Positions 1 through 8,018 of a stretch of DNA of 64,000 nucleotides are shown here, one piece after another; position 1 is the stretch's first letter, and each line of letters begins with the position of its first letter. The notes below the pieces were generated by a model. It did no database searches, was not told where the DNA came from, and saw only the letters and a program-made list of their open reading frames with translations. This stretch comes from CAVWZH01 sp963765285 (lineage in GTDB: Bacteria > Acidobacteriota > Terriglobia > Terriglobales > Acidobacteriaceae): contig CAVXVR010000008.1 of assembly GCA_963765285.1 (NCBI GenBank), positions 351,147 to 415,146 of the forward strand, given 5' to 3'. A program made the translations under genes and the position numbers.

Positions 1-324
1 CGCGAATCGGTTCCGGAGCTGAAGCAACTGACGCGGAAATATCCCGGGGAGAAGCTGGCTCTCATTAGCATCAGCGCCGATCAGGATGACGGCGCGTGGC
101 GTGAGTTCGTGGCCAAAAAAAGTATGGATTGGCCGCAGTTCCGTGACGCGGACGGCAAAATACGCGGGACATTCTCGGTACGCGCCTTTCCCACCTATTT
201 GGTAATCGATGGCACCGGGGCGATCCGCCAACGGATCGTTGGCATGAACCCACAGGAAAGCATCGTTCACCGGCTTAAGGATTTGCTTGCCTCGATGCCG
301 CAACTCGAAGGAGCAAGAAACTAA
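1..324 (+). CDS. TlpA-like thioredoxin-fold protein, C-terminal part
   Basis: The reading frame is open from base 1, so the N-terminus, including any CXXC active site, lies outside the window. The 107 visible residues have the end of a thioredoxin/AhpC-TSA fold: a strand-turn segment (LALISISADQD), a helix with WREFV, then FPTYLVIDGTGAI, where the cis-Pro of the family precedes the strand-4 segment, and a final amphipathic helix. TlpA/ResA-like proteins are periplasmic thiol-disulfide reductants; the exact role cannot be given without the N-terminus. The stop lies upstream of the best start of the DUF58 gene, so the two may be co-transcribed. Confidence 0.75.
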   Translation, partial: RESVPELKQLTRKYPGEKLALISISADQDDGAWREFVAKKSMDWPQFRDADGKIRGTFSVRAFPTYLVIDGTGAIRQRIVGMNPQESIVHRLKDLLASMPQLEGARN

Positions 325-388
325 GGTCAATAAAAGAGCTGCAACAACCTCGCAATACCGCGTTCCATCCGTAACCAGTCGAGCATTG

Positions 389-1861
389 ATGCTTGCCCAG
401 CCCGGTGCTAACCTCGAAACAGTGAGCCTGCCGGTATCAAAAAGCGCAATCTCTCCCGGCCCGCAAGGCATGGCAGGACTGGGGCAGCTTCTGCACTGGG
501 AAGTTCCGCCGGTGTGGGTGCGTTTCCTGCTGGCGCTTGTGGGCTTGGTGCTGGCTTTCGGCGCCGCGCTTTTTTCGACGGTTTCCCGCGAATCCGGAAA
601 TCTCTGGGCCACGCTGATTTTGGCGTCACTCTCGCTGATACTGGCCGCGGTGGTGGGCCTGACGACCGTACCCTATCTCGCACGGCGTGTGGCCGCGGCC
701 CGGGTGCGTGAAGCCTTCGACTACGATGTGACCCGGGTGGGCATCTTCTACATCCTGATTGTTCTGGTGATCGGCATCGCCGCGTTGAACACCGGGAACA
801 ATCTGCTGTACATCATCGTCTCCGCCATGCTGGCTGCCGTCCTGGTCTCTGGGGTCGCGTCGGCCATGGTGCTGCGGCACCTGGAACTCGATGTGCGCGT
901 GCCCGAGCACGTTTTTGCCGGCCGGTCCATACCAGGCAGAATCATCCTGCGAAATCGAGGACGCTGGCTGCCTTCGTTTTCCATCCAGGTCGTGCCGGTC
1001 AAGAAAGAAGCCTCCGAACGGTGGCAGTGGGTTTCCTCTACCTTCGGCTTTCCTGGGAAACGCCCTGCGGAGAAACAATGGTTGCGGTTGCCCGATCGTC
1101 AACTGCGCCGGGTTGCTAAGAGCCAGCCTCTACCCGGCATTTTCCAGGGTGCGGCTTATTTTCCATATCTGCCGGCCGGCGCTGAACTGCCAGCTGAGCT
1201 CGATTTGTGCTTTGAACGGCGCGGCCGCTACCGGCAAGAGAGTTTCGGTCTGGCCACACGTTTTCCCTTCGCATTTCTCACCAAAACCCGGCGCGTTCCC
1301 TTGCAGCGCGAAATCATCGTCTACCCGCGCGTCGATCCGCCCGATGAGTTCTTTGAAGTGCTGCCTCTGATCACCGGCGAGTTCGAGACCTTCACCCGCG
1401 GGCGCGGGTCGGACCTCTATCGCATCCGGGAATACATGCCGGAAGATTCGGCCCGGCACGTGGACTGGAAAGCGACGGCCAAATCAGGCTCGCTCAAGGT
1501 ACGCGAATTCAGCCGTGAAGACGAGCGCAAGCTGCGCCTTGTATTCGATAATCCAGCTCCGGAAAGCGTTTCCTCCATCGCGTATGAGAACGCGGTTGCT
1601 CTGGCTGCCTCTTTGGGCTGGCATTTTGCCGGCGAAGATGCCGATCTCTCTTTCGTCGCGCCGGGAATGACGGGAACGCCCGACATTTACCAATTTCTGG
1701 CGTACTTGGCGGTGGTCGAACCCCGAGCGGGAGAATCGCTGCTGGAGAGTCTGCGGCTTTCTGACGATTACAACATCATATTCACAACCCGCCCGCGCGG
1801 CACCATCCCGGCGACTCTGTGGGCGTGCTCTTATTTTGTTTTTATTGGTGATCAGAAATGA
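389..1861 (+). CDS. DUF58 domain-containing membrane protein
   Basis: About 490 residues. Hydrophobic segments lie near residues 43-63, 72-94 and 117-157, followed by a soluble part. The DUF58 signature is near residues 335-375: RGSDLYRIREYMPEDSARHV, then DWKATAKSG, then the REFSREDER stretch. DUF58 proteins have a VWA-like fold and are usually found beside MoxR ATPases; no MoxR is visible here, although the upstream side is cut off. The frame extends back to a TTG at 287, but that overlaps the preceding gene. ATG at 389 is preferred and ATG at 470 is possible. None has a clear Shine-Dalgarno sequence. The family call is strong and the function is unknown. Confidence 0.85.
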   Translation: MLAQPGANLETVSLPVSKSAISPGPQGMAGLGQLLHWEVPPVWVRFLLALVGLVLAFGAALFSTVSRESGNLWATLILASLSLILAAVVGLTTVPYLARRVAAARVREAFDYDVTRVGIFYILIVLVIGIAALNTGNNLLYIIVSAMLAAVLVSGVASAMVLRHLELDVRVPEHVFAGRSIPGRIILRNRGRWLPSFSIQVVPVKKEASERWQWVSSTFGFPGKRPAEKQWLRLPDRQLRRVAKSQPLPGIFQGAAYFPYLPAGAELPAELDLCFERRGRYRQESFGLATRFPFAFLTKTRRVPLQREIIVYPRVDPPDEFFEVLPLITGEFETFTRGRGSDLYRIREYMPEDSARHVDWKATAKSGSLKVREFSREDERKLRLVFDNPAPESVSSIAYENAVALAASLGWHFAGEDADLSFVAPGMTGTPDIYQFLAYLAVVEPRAGESLLESLRLSDDYNIIFTTRPRGTIPATLWACSYFVFIGDQK

Positions 1862-2023
1862 GTTTCTAAGCACAGAAATCTTGGTTGCAGCCGGGAAGTG
1901 GCTCGGCGCATCCGATGAATCTGAGGTGGAAGCTAACTGCGGAGCAAATTTCTGGAAGGGAACCAGCAATGAATAGTCGGGCCACTCAAGCATCTTAGAT
2001 ACCGGCAGTTTCTGATCGCAACG

Positions 2024-3016
2024 TTGATCCCAATTCTAGTCGCGGCGGTCGGCCTCGCTCAGACGGACGCGTCGCTGGAGATTCCGACCGGCACCACGAT
2101 TCGAATCCGCATGATCGACAAACTGAACAGTGAGCAGAACCAGAGCGGCGACACTTTTCATGCCACGCTGGATGAGCCCATCACGGTGAACGGCAGGCAG
2201 CTCTACCCCAAGGGAGCAGACATTCTGGGCCGCATCATCGATGTGCACAAGACCGGGCAATTGAGCGAACCCGGCGAATTAGATCTGACGCTTCTGACGG
2301 TTAGTACAGGAAGGCTGGCGACTTCGATTCGGGTACAACCGCTGGTAATCAAGGGTGAGTCGCACGCCAAGAGCAATGCAACGAAGATTGGCGGCGGAGC
2401 CGCGCTGGGCGCGATCATTGGGGCAGTCGCCGGCGGCGGCAAGGGTGCAGCCATTGGAACGGTGGCTGGCGGAGCGGCAGGCACGGGTGTTGCGGCCGCC
2501 ACAGGGAAGAAACCGGCAATCGTCGAGTCGGAATCGGTCTTGACCTTTGTGACCACCACCGCCGCTGCGGCTGCCAGTTCGCCTGTTGGCGGAGAAAATG
2601 CTCCCGCTCCGAGCGGACCAGCCACTCCCCCAGATGCAGCGCCCGCTGCCACACCCAGTACGCCGTCTCCCGCCGCCGCGCCAACTCCTTCGGCAGAGGA
2701 CCAAGGCGAGGGCTCGCTCTTCAGTTTGCGTGACCGCCGAATTATTCGCAATTGCGTGAGCGCGCACGCCGATGATTTTCCTCCCGGTACAACCCAGGCT
2801 GCGGAACTGCCTCCGGGCTCGGATCGCCAGTTGCGCCGGGGTGACACGCTCTCGGCCGACCAGCAGCAACAGTTGCAATCTCTACCCCTGGCTTGTGAAG
2901 AACAGCTCCCCGGACTGCCCAACGATTTGGAACGAGTCGTCTATAGCGGAAAGATTCTGTTGATCGACGGCAAGGGCCGGATACACGACGCTTTCGACCT
3001 CGGCGGCCAACAATAG
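2024..3016 (+). CDS. Exported protein with glycine-zipper segment (start probably frameshifted)
   Basis: I do not recognise a named family. The mature part starts with a beta-rich domain (LEIPTGTTIRIRMIDKLNSE ... YPKGADILGRI). A glycine/alanine-rich zipper-like stretch follows near residues 122-160, then a long Ala/Pro/Thr-rich linker and a C-terminal domain of about 100 residues. The listed start is a TTG inside what looks like the signal peptide. A better start is ATG 1969 with GGAAGGG upstream, but it is in the neighbouring frame; dropping one G from the CGGG near 1979 would join them and give MNSRPLKHLRYRQFL followed by a hydrophobic core ending VGLAQ. It is probably periplasmic or outer-membrane associated (inference). 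Confidence 0.7.
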   Translation: MIPILVAAVGLAQTDASLEIPTGTTIRIRMIDKLNSEQNQSGDTFHATLDEPITVNGRQLYPKGADILGRIIDVHKTGQLSEPGELDLTLLTVSTGRLATSIRVQPLVIKGESHAKSNATKIGGGAALGAIIGAVAGGGKGAAIGTVAGGAAGTGVAAATGKKPAIVESESVLTFVTTTAAAAASSPVGGENAPAPSGPATPPDAAPAATPSTPSPAAAPTPSAEDQGEGSLFSLRDRRIIRNCVSAHADDFPPGTTQAAELPPGSDRQLRRGDTLSADQQQQLQSLPLACEEQLPGLPNDLERVVYSGKILLIDGKGRIHDAFDLGGQQ

Positions 3017-3210
3017 GCCATTCCATGCCCTTGGTAAGTGTCATGCCAGCCGAGCTGGCAGACCATCGCACTCAACCAGGGTAACCATTACCTACGATTA
3101 CTTCGGTACATTGACCTATCGGGGAAACCTGCTAGTTTTCTAATTGGAAGGAGAGCAGTGTAGTCGGCTGTACCCCACTGCCGCTCAGGTAGCGGCTTGC
3201 AAATAGGCCG

Positions 3211-4122
3211 ATGATCTCTAACTTACAGCTCGCGCTTTGGATTGCCCACCCCGTCCTGCAATCGGCGGTAGCTATCGCGATGTTCCGGCGCAAGCTGTAT
3301 AAGGCTTTTCCGTTCTTCTTCACCTACACAATTTCTCAGGTCGTAACCTTTTGCATCTTGTTTCCGCTGTTCCGGCTGGATTACGGGACGGCCTTTTATT
3401 ACGCGTACTGGGCTTGCGCCGCCATCAGCCTGGCCATCGGTTTCAAAGTAATTCACGAAGTTTTTCTGGACGTGTTCCGGCCTTATCACACACTGAAAGA
3501 TCTTGGGTCGGTGCTCTTCAAATGGGCAGCCCTGGTGATGATGCTGGTGGCCTTTGTCGTCGCGGCAGGAAGCGCGGCCAACGAAATGGGAGCATTTGGC
3601 GAGGCGGTGATCACAGTTCAGCGCTGTGTCCGCGTGGTGCAATGCGGCCTGATTCTGTTTCTTCTGGTTTTTTCCCGCTACCTGGGAGTTTCCTGGAAGC
3701 AGCAGAGCTTCGGTATCGCCCTGGGGTTCGGTGGGTTCGCCAGTGTGGAATTAGCCATGGCCACTCTGAATGTCAGCGGCCGTCTGAATCACACCACCAA
3801 AGACCTGGGCATCATGGTCTCCTATAACCTTGCCATCATGGTTTGGCTTGCCTACACCTTCGTCAAGAGCCCGGCGCGCGCCAGCAGTGCGACTCTGTTG
3901 ACCTCACAACGCTGGGAACGCAGCCTGTCTGACTTGCGTACACCGGCCAACGCCGACTCGCTGATCCCGATGTTCGAAGGCATGGTTGACCGGGCGTTCT
4001 CCCGCACCAATTCCGAACTTGCCCAAGAGAAAGTCGAACCAGAACCCGTTCCGTTACCCCGCAAGGTGGCGTCTTCTCGCGGCGCCGTATTCTCCATCTC
4101 GCACGCTCCTTCCAAGAGCTAG
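3211..4122 (+). CDS. Multi-pass integral membrane protein, unknown function
   Basis: 303 residues. The first 230 hold about seven hydrophobic segments (for example FPFFFTYTISQVVTFCILF, WAALVMMLVAFVVAAG and MVSYNLAIMVWLAYTFV). They are followed by a hydrophilic tail of about 75 residues with acidic and Pro-rich patches, probably cytoplasmic. The protein starts MISNLQLALWIAHPVLQ with no cleavable signal. I recognise no catalytic motif; similar small membrane proteins are common in Acidobacteriota as hypotheticals. There is no close upstream gene and no convincing Shine-Dalgarno sequence. Confidence 0.75.
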   Translation: MISNLQLALWIAHPVLQSAVAIAMFRRKLYKAFPFFFTYTISQVVTFCILFPLFRLDYGTAFYYAYWACAAISLAIGFKVIHEVFLDVFRPYHTLKDLGSVLFKWAALVMMLVAFVVAAGSAANEMGAFGEAVITVQRCVRVVQCGLILFLLVFSRYLGVSWKQQSFGIALGFGGFASVELAMATLNVSGRLNHTTKDLGIMVSYNLAIMVWLAYTFVKSPARASSATLLTSQRWERSLSDLRTPANADSLIPMFEGMVDRAFSRTNSELAQEKVEPEPVPLPRKVASSRGAVFSISHAPSKS

Positions 4123-4347
4123 CTTCTTTTCTTTTACCTCGTAAATCGTTTTTGTGGCCCACAGTCGTCGGTTTTCCGTCCTGTTCCGCCGTCCAATTGA
4201 AAATCAAGAAATAAGGCGGGTAGGGCGCAGCATGTGCTTCAGATTTAAATACATGCAGCACCATTTATGATGCAGTGGTTTATCTGAGTCGCAATTTGCC
4301 ACGGCCCCATGAAGCAATTTTCCTCATGGCATTCTTCCACTCGCCTA

Positions 4348-4353
4348 TATAAT
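4348..4353 (+). promoter_or_regulatory. -10 box (TATAAT) of the small peptide gene
   Basis: A perfect TATAAT in an AT-rich patch, 59 nt before the ATG of the 43-aa peptide. This gives a 5' UTR of roughly 50 nt containing AAGGAG. I see no good -35 hexamer at the expected distance. Confidence 0.45.
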
Positions 4354-4411
4354 TCGCGGCGCGCGAGGGTTCCCGCTCCCAGGGGATCCGCACGCAAGGA
4401 GAACCAATACC

Positions 4412-4543
4412 ATGAAACGTGCGGTCAGGATGTTGATCCTGATGGTAGGTCTAGTCGGCACGTACGTGATAGTTGCCACCCCGGCGCTGCATGCCGATGG
4501 TGGAGTATCACCGTGCGGTGCACATATTCCCTGCCCGAAATAG
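4412..4543 (+). CDS. Small secreted peptide (43 aa) with signal peptide and two cysteines
   Basis: A complete small gene: AAGGAG at 4396-4401, ATG at 4412 and TAG at 4541. The product has a basic start (MKRAVRM), a hydrophobic core (LILMVGLVGTYVIVATPAL) and a likely signal peptidase I site after ALHA. This leaves a mature peptide of about 15 residues, DGGVSPCGAHIPCPK, with two cysteines five residues apart that could form a disulfide. A TATAAT box upstream and a strong intrinsic terminator downstream make it a self-contained transcription unit. Function unknown. A structural, signalling or metal-binding role would be guesswork. Confidence 0.65.
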   Translation: MKRAVRMLILMVGLVGTYVIVATPALHADGGVSPCGAHIPCPK

Positions 4544-4612
4544 GCAGCAGGGAATCGGCTGCCGGGTGCGACTCTCCGGTGGCTCAGATAAGTACCTTCA
4601 TATCGATCTCTT

Positions 4613-4655
4613 GGGCTGGCGAATTGCGTTGCAATTCGTCAGCCCTCTTTTTTTG
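4613..4655 (+). terminator. Rho-independent terminator
   Basis: A 15-bp stem (4613-4627 with 4631-4645, one G-T wobble) closes a 3-nt loop and is followed by a T-rich run (4646-4655). It lies 70 nt after the small peptide gene and just before the end of the convergent DUF255 gene. The T-run orientation fits plus-strand termination. Confidence 0.85.
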
Positions 4656-6791
4656 TCAGTGGTCGCGCCGTCGAGCGGCAGCGAGCTCTTGAGCGAGTTG
4701 AGCGGGATCAAAGATCGGCGGTTGGCAGGAGAACCCGGCGCAAACCAAAGCCACGCTCTTTCCAGACTTCAGTGCGGGCAGATTGGAAATGGTCTCTGCC
4801 AAAGCCGGCGGAAGATTCTGAGGCACCGCCTCACCAGCAGCCAGTTTGAGGACCGTCCGATTCACCGCAAAAGATGCGGTTGCGGTTCGCGCCAGCTCGT
4901 CGGCGAGCTGGTCGCTACCCACGATGATGACCTGGGTGTGGGGCCGCATGAAATGGACGGCGGCTATCCCGTAGGTCGAAACGAAGATTCCGTATTGACT
5001 TGCCGACCCGCCCAGGACTTCGAGAGTTTGCTCGGCTTTCTCGCGGTAACTGGGATCGTTGGTGTAGCCATGCAGGCGCAACAACGCGATCGCGGCCACG
5101 GGATTTCCTGCTGGAGTGGGCGAATCCTGAAACGGTTTGCGGGGTGTGCCCAGAACGCCGAGCGCGGTTTGGTCGCCCGGTAGTTTGGAGTCGAAGAATC
5201 CGCCAGAAGTAGGGTCAAAGAAACGGGTGAGCATCGCGTCCACCAGGCTGTGGGCGAACTTGAAGTAGCTGAGATCTGCCGTAGCCTCGTAGGCATCCAG
5301 ACAAGCGATCGCGGTGAAGGCGTAATCGTCGAGCATCCCGGCGACTACGCGATGTTCTGCGGTTGGGTCGGAATACGCGATTACGTGGTTCAAGCCTCTT
5401 TCCGGATTCCAGGCTTCGCTAAGTATGCGGTCCAGCGAGCGCAGCGAGAAATGCCGCGCCGGATCGAGCTTGAGCGCCTTGTCGGCCTCCAGATACGCTG
5501 AAATACACAGCGCGTTCCATCCCACATAGACGGTCTTGTCCACATAGGGAGTCGGCCGTTGCAGACGCGCAGCATACATTTTTTTCTTCGCCGACTGCAG
5601 CAGTTCTTCGATTCGAGTTGGCGGTAGGCTGAGCCGCTTGGCTATTTCCTCAATCGGGGCCCGCACATAGAGCACATTCTTAGCCGGATTGTGGTGCATC
5701 TCGCCAACTTCGTTGATGTCGTAATACAAACAAGCGACTTTGGCTTCTTCTTCACTCAGAACTGCCGTCGCCTCATCCAGCGTCCAGGTGAAGTAGTCGC
5801 CGTCGTCGTCCATAGAGTAGTCGGCATCCTGCGACGCATAAAAGCCGCCGTGTTCACGGTCGCTCAGCCATTCGTCCATCCAGCGAATAATGTCGCGGGC
5901 GACACTGGCAAAGAACTCCGACCCGGTTGCCTGATAGGCGTGGACATAGTTCTTGAGCAATTCGGAGTTGTCGTAAGACATCTTTTCGAAATGCGGCACG
6001 ACCCAGCGCTCATCAACTGAGTAGCGGTGAAAGCCTCCCGCGAGCTGGTCGTAGACGCCACCGTGGGCCATTTTCTCCAGCGTCGTCACGAAGACATTTC
6101 TCAACTGTTCATCGCGGGTGGGCCCATATTGGTCGATCAAGAGATCGATCGCCGAAGAATGGGGAAACTTGGGTGCGCTGCCGAAGCCACCGTTCCGCGC
6201 GTCGAACATCTTGAGCGCGGATTGCACGATGTCATGGATTACTCTCGGGGAAAAATCGGCTTGAACCGTGCCGTGAGATTCGGCGTGCGTGATCGCGCTC
6301 TCCACCAGTTTCGCCTGGTCCATCACATCGCTATTCTTTTCCTGATAGGCGTTGGCAATGCTCAGCAGTACGCGGCGGAAGCTGGGGCGTCCGTAACCCT
6401 CATCCGGAGGAAAGTATGTGCCGCCGTAAAACGGCCTGCCGTCGGGAGTGAGAAACGCGGTGAGCGGCCAGCCGCCCTGTCCGCTGACCGATTGCACGGC
6501 GATCTGGTAGCGGCTGTCAATATCCGGGCGCTCGTCGCGGTCCACCTTCACCGCGACGAAAAGGGTGTTGATGATCTGGGCAATTTCCGGACTGTCGTAG
6601 GATTCGCGGTCCATGACGTGGCACCAGTGGCACCACACCGCGCCAATGTCTAACAGGATCGGCTTGTTCTCGCGTTTCGCCAGGGCAAACGCTTCCTCGC
6701 CCCACTCATGCCACTGGACGGGCTGGTGCATGGCGGATCGCAGGTAAGCAGAAGATGCGTGGGCGAGGGAGTTGAGGGTGGTGGTAGTCAT
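4656..6791 (-). CDS. Thioredoxin-fold DUF255 protein (YyaL/SPATA20 family)
   Basis: 711 residues, the usual length for this family. The N-terminus has the typical HASSAYLRSAMHQPVQWHEW opening and a thioredoxin-like CHWC at residues 54-57, then the VKVDRDERPDID block and GGWPLTAFLTPDGRPFYGGT. The rest resembles an (alpha/alpha) barrel of the N-acylglucosamine-epimerase or glycosidase type, with GGFHRYSVDERWVVPHFEKM and QDADYSMDDDGDYFTW. These proteins are cytosolic; the biochemical role is not established. A TACACT box lies exactly 6 nt before the ATG, suggesting a leaderless transcript. Confidence 0.92.
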   Translation of the reverse strand: MTTTTLNSLAHASSAYLRSAMHQPVQWHEWGEEAFALAKRENKPILLDIGAVWCHWCHVMDRESYDSPEIAQIINTLFVAVKVDRDERPDIDSRYQIAVQSVSGQGGWPLTAFLTPDGRPFYGGTYFPPDEGYGRPSFRRVLLSIANAYQEKNSDVMDQAKLVESAITHAESHGTVQADFSPRVIHDIVQSALKMFDARNGGFGSAPKFPHSSAIDLLIDQYGPTRDEQLRNVFVTTLEKMAHGGVYDQLAGGFHRYSVDERWVVPHFEKMSYDNSELLKNYVHAYQATGSEFFASVARDIIRWMDEWLSDREHGGFYASQDADYSMDDDGDYFTWTLDEATAVLSEEEAKVACLYYDINEVGEMHHNPAKNVLYVRAPIEEIAKRLSLPPTRIEELLQSAKKKMYAARLQRPTPYVDKTVYVGWNALCISAYLEADKALKLDPARHFSLRSLDRILSEAWNPERGLNHVIAYSDPTAEHRVVAGMLDDYAFTAIACLDAYEATADLSYFKFAHSLVDAMLTRFFDPTSGGFFDSKLPGDQTALGVLGTPRKPFQDSPTPAGNPVAAIALLRLHGYTNDPSYREKAEQTLEVLGGSASQYGIFVSTYGIAAVHFMRPHTQVIIVGSDQLADELARTATASFAVNRTVLKLAAGEAVPQNLPPALAETISNLPALKSGKSVALVCAGFSCQPPIFDPAQLAQELAAARRRDH

Positions 6792-6797
6792 GTTGCA

Positions 6798-6803
6798 AGT
6801 GTA
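6798..6803 (-). promoter_or_regulatory. Start-proximal -10 box (TACACT) of the DUF255 gene
   Basis: Read on the minus strand, TACACT is followed by 6 nt and the ATG at 6791, so transcription would begin at the start codon. It matches TANNNT only and is weaker than the TANAAT copies elsewhere in the window. Confidence 0.35.
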
Positions 6804-6954
6804 ACCGTGGAAACTGAGAACTGGGAACTGACATCCGGGAACCGGGTTATGGAGACCCCTCAGGAAATCGGAGAGGTAAGTAGAATCGGGAGGTCGTCGA
6901 AACGCCCGGCTCTGTCGCCCAAGCTCCTCTTCTTCGTCAAAAGGGCGGGCGTTT

Positions 6955-7377
6955 CTATCCCTTCAGCGGATTGATCACTTCGACCGAACCATAGCTTTGC
7001 CCGGCTGCCAAGTCCTCTGAGTACACGACCGCCGCGCCTGATTCTTCGGCTGCATGCAGAACAAGCGCATCCCAGAAGGAAATCTTGTGACGAATCTCAA
7101 TCTCCAGTGCCTGGATCACTGATTGAGGGGTATTCACCACAACCTCCCAACTCAGATAGTCCTGGATGAGCCGGCGGATTTCGTCCATCGGGAGGGGATG
7201 AGCCAGCTTGCGGCGCAGATTCACGCAAAGCTCTTGGAGAACTTGTGTGCTTAACACACCTTGCCCAGTCGTCCACAAGCGTTCGATGACCTCGCGGGCG
7301 CGCTCGTGTTTAATACCGGACGAACGATCATGGGCGTAAATCAGGATGTTGGTGTCGACGAAATATTTGTCGGCCAT
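6955..7377 (-). CDS. vapC: VapC-like PIN-domain toxin
   Basis: 140 residues. The PIN nuclease start is clear: MADKYFVDTNILIYAHD, with the first acidic residue at D8. Further acidic positions lie in SFWDALVLHAAEESGAAVVY and SEDLAAGQ, the usual second and third parts of the Mg-binding site. VapC toxins are ribonucleases that cut tRNA or rRNA. The antitoxin gene lies 15 nt upstream on the same strand, the normal VapBC order. Length and motifs are complete, so it should be active. Confidence 0.9.
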   Translation of the reverse strand: MADKYFVDTNILIYAHDRSSGIKHERAREVIERLWTTGQGVLSTQVLQELCVNLRRKLAHPLPMDEIRRLIQDYLSWEVVVNTPQSVIQALEIEIRHKISFWDALVLHAAEESGAAVVYSEDLAAGQSYGSVEVINPLKG

Positions 7378-7392
7378 GGCGAGTTCCCGCCC

Positions 7393-7626
7393 TCAGCGCT
7401 CATGAAGTTCGTCGCGGGAGCGGGGAGGCGTCCAGCGCAGATCCATTCCTTCGCGCAGCCGCGCCAGCGCACGCTTCCGCGCTCGTTCATAAGTCTTCCG
7501 CTCACGCACGATTTGCTCCAGACGAACGGCCAGCAACGCGCTAATAGAAGTTCCTTCCTCGGCGGCAAGAATCTTGGCCTCGCGCAGCAGAGTGGAATCC
7601 AGCTTGAGAGTTATGTTGCTTTTCAT
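7393..7626 (-). CDS. vapB: VapB-like antitoxin (ribbon-helix-helix type)
   Basis: 77 residues. MKSNITLKLDSTLLREAKIL gives the short beta strand and first helix of a ribbon-helix-helix DNA-binding dimer; AAEEGTSISALLAVRLEQIV gives the second helix. The basic, Arg-rich C-terminal tail probably wraps the toxin. It should neutralise the PIN toxin 15 nt downstream and repress the shared promoter. A palindrome centred on a TATAAT box lies upstream (7648-7663). Confidence 0.85.
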   Translation of the reverse strand: MKSNITLKLDSTLLREAKILAAEEGTSISALLAVRLEQIVRERKTYERARKRALARLREGMDLRWTPPRSRDELHER

Positions 7627-7647
7627 CGCAGCACGAAATCACGTGCA

Positions 7648-7663
7648 GCACGATTATACGTGC
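7648..7663 (-). promoter_or_regulatory. vapBC promoter with operator palindrome around the -10 box
   Basis: On the minus strand the site reads GCACG-TATAAT-CGTGC, an inverted repeat whose centre is a perfect -10 box. Two more half-site-like GCACG copies (plus-strand 7631-7635 and 7648-7652) lie between it and the vapB start. This is what an autorepressing ribbon-helix-helix antitoxin would bind. The distance to the start codon is 21 nt. Confidence 0.6.
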
Positions 7664-7749
7664 CAACAACACGGAGGTCAATCGGGGGTCGCAGCCGTGG
7701 CTTCCGCAGCGGAGTGTGGGTCTCACTTGCGACGCTGCCCCTTCAATTT

Positions 7750-7986
7750 GTCATCCTGAGCGGAGCAGGAACAGCGCGAAGCGCAGTTCCCGCGGAGTCG
7801 AAGGACCCCAAAACTGCCGGGACTTTTACCAGACCCAAAGGGAGTTCTCTTTGCATGTGCCCAACCCGGGGTTACGCAGCGTCAGCGAAAACTCCTCGAC
7901 ATGCCGCTTCTACTTCCATGCATGCAAGGGGTCCTTCGACTGCGGAGCGGCTGCGCTTCGCGCTGCCGCTCCTGCGCTCAGGATGA
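7750..7986. repeat. Inverted pair of variable-stem hairpin repeats, copy A
   Basis: The left arm (7750-7809) begins GTCATCCTGAGCG and ends GTCGAAGGACCCC. The right arm (7928-7986) is the same in reverse complement. Each arm folds on itself around GCGC-GAA-GCGC: outer stem GGAAC/GTTCC on the left and an 8-bp stem on the right. The arms share flanks and loop but not stem sequence. The 118 nt between them hold nothing I recognise. The element fills the gap between vapBC and the M20 peptidase gene. Confidence 0.8.
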
Positions 7987-8018
7987 CAATTTCAATCCGT
8001 TACTGCTCAATTCTGCAT

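Noticed and set aside
7750..7986. CRISPR-like array from repeated GTCATCCTGAG units
   Set aside because: Only two arms in inverted orientation per locus, no regular spacers, no cas genes.
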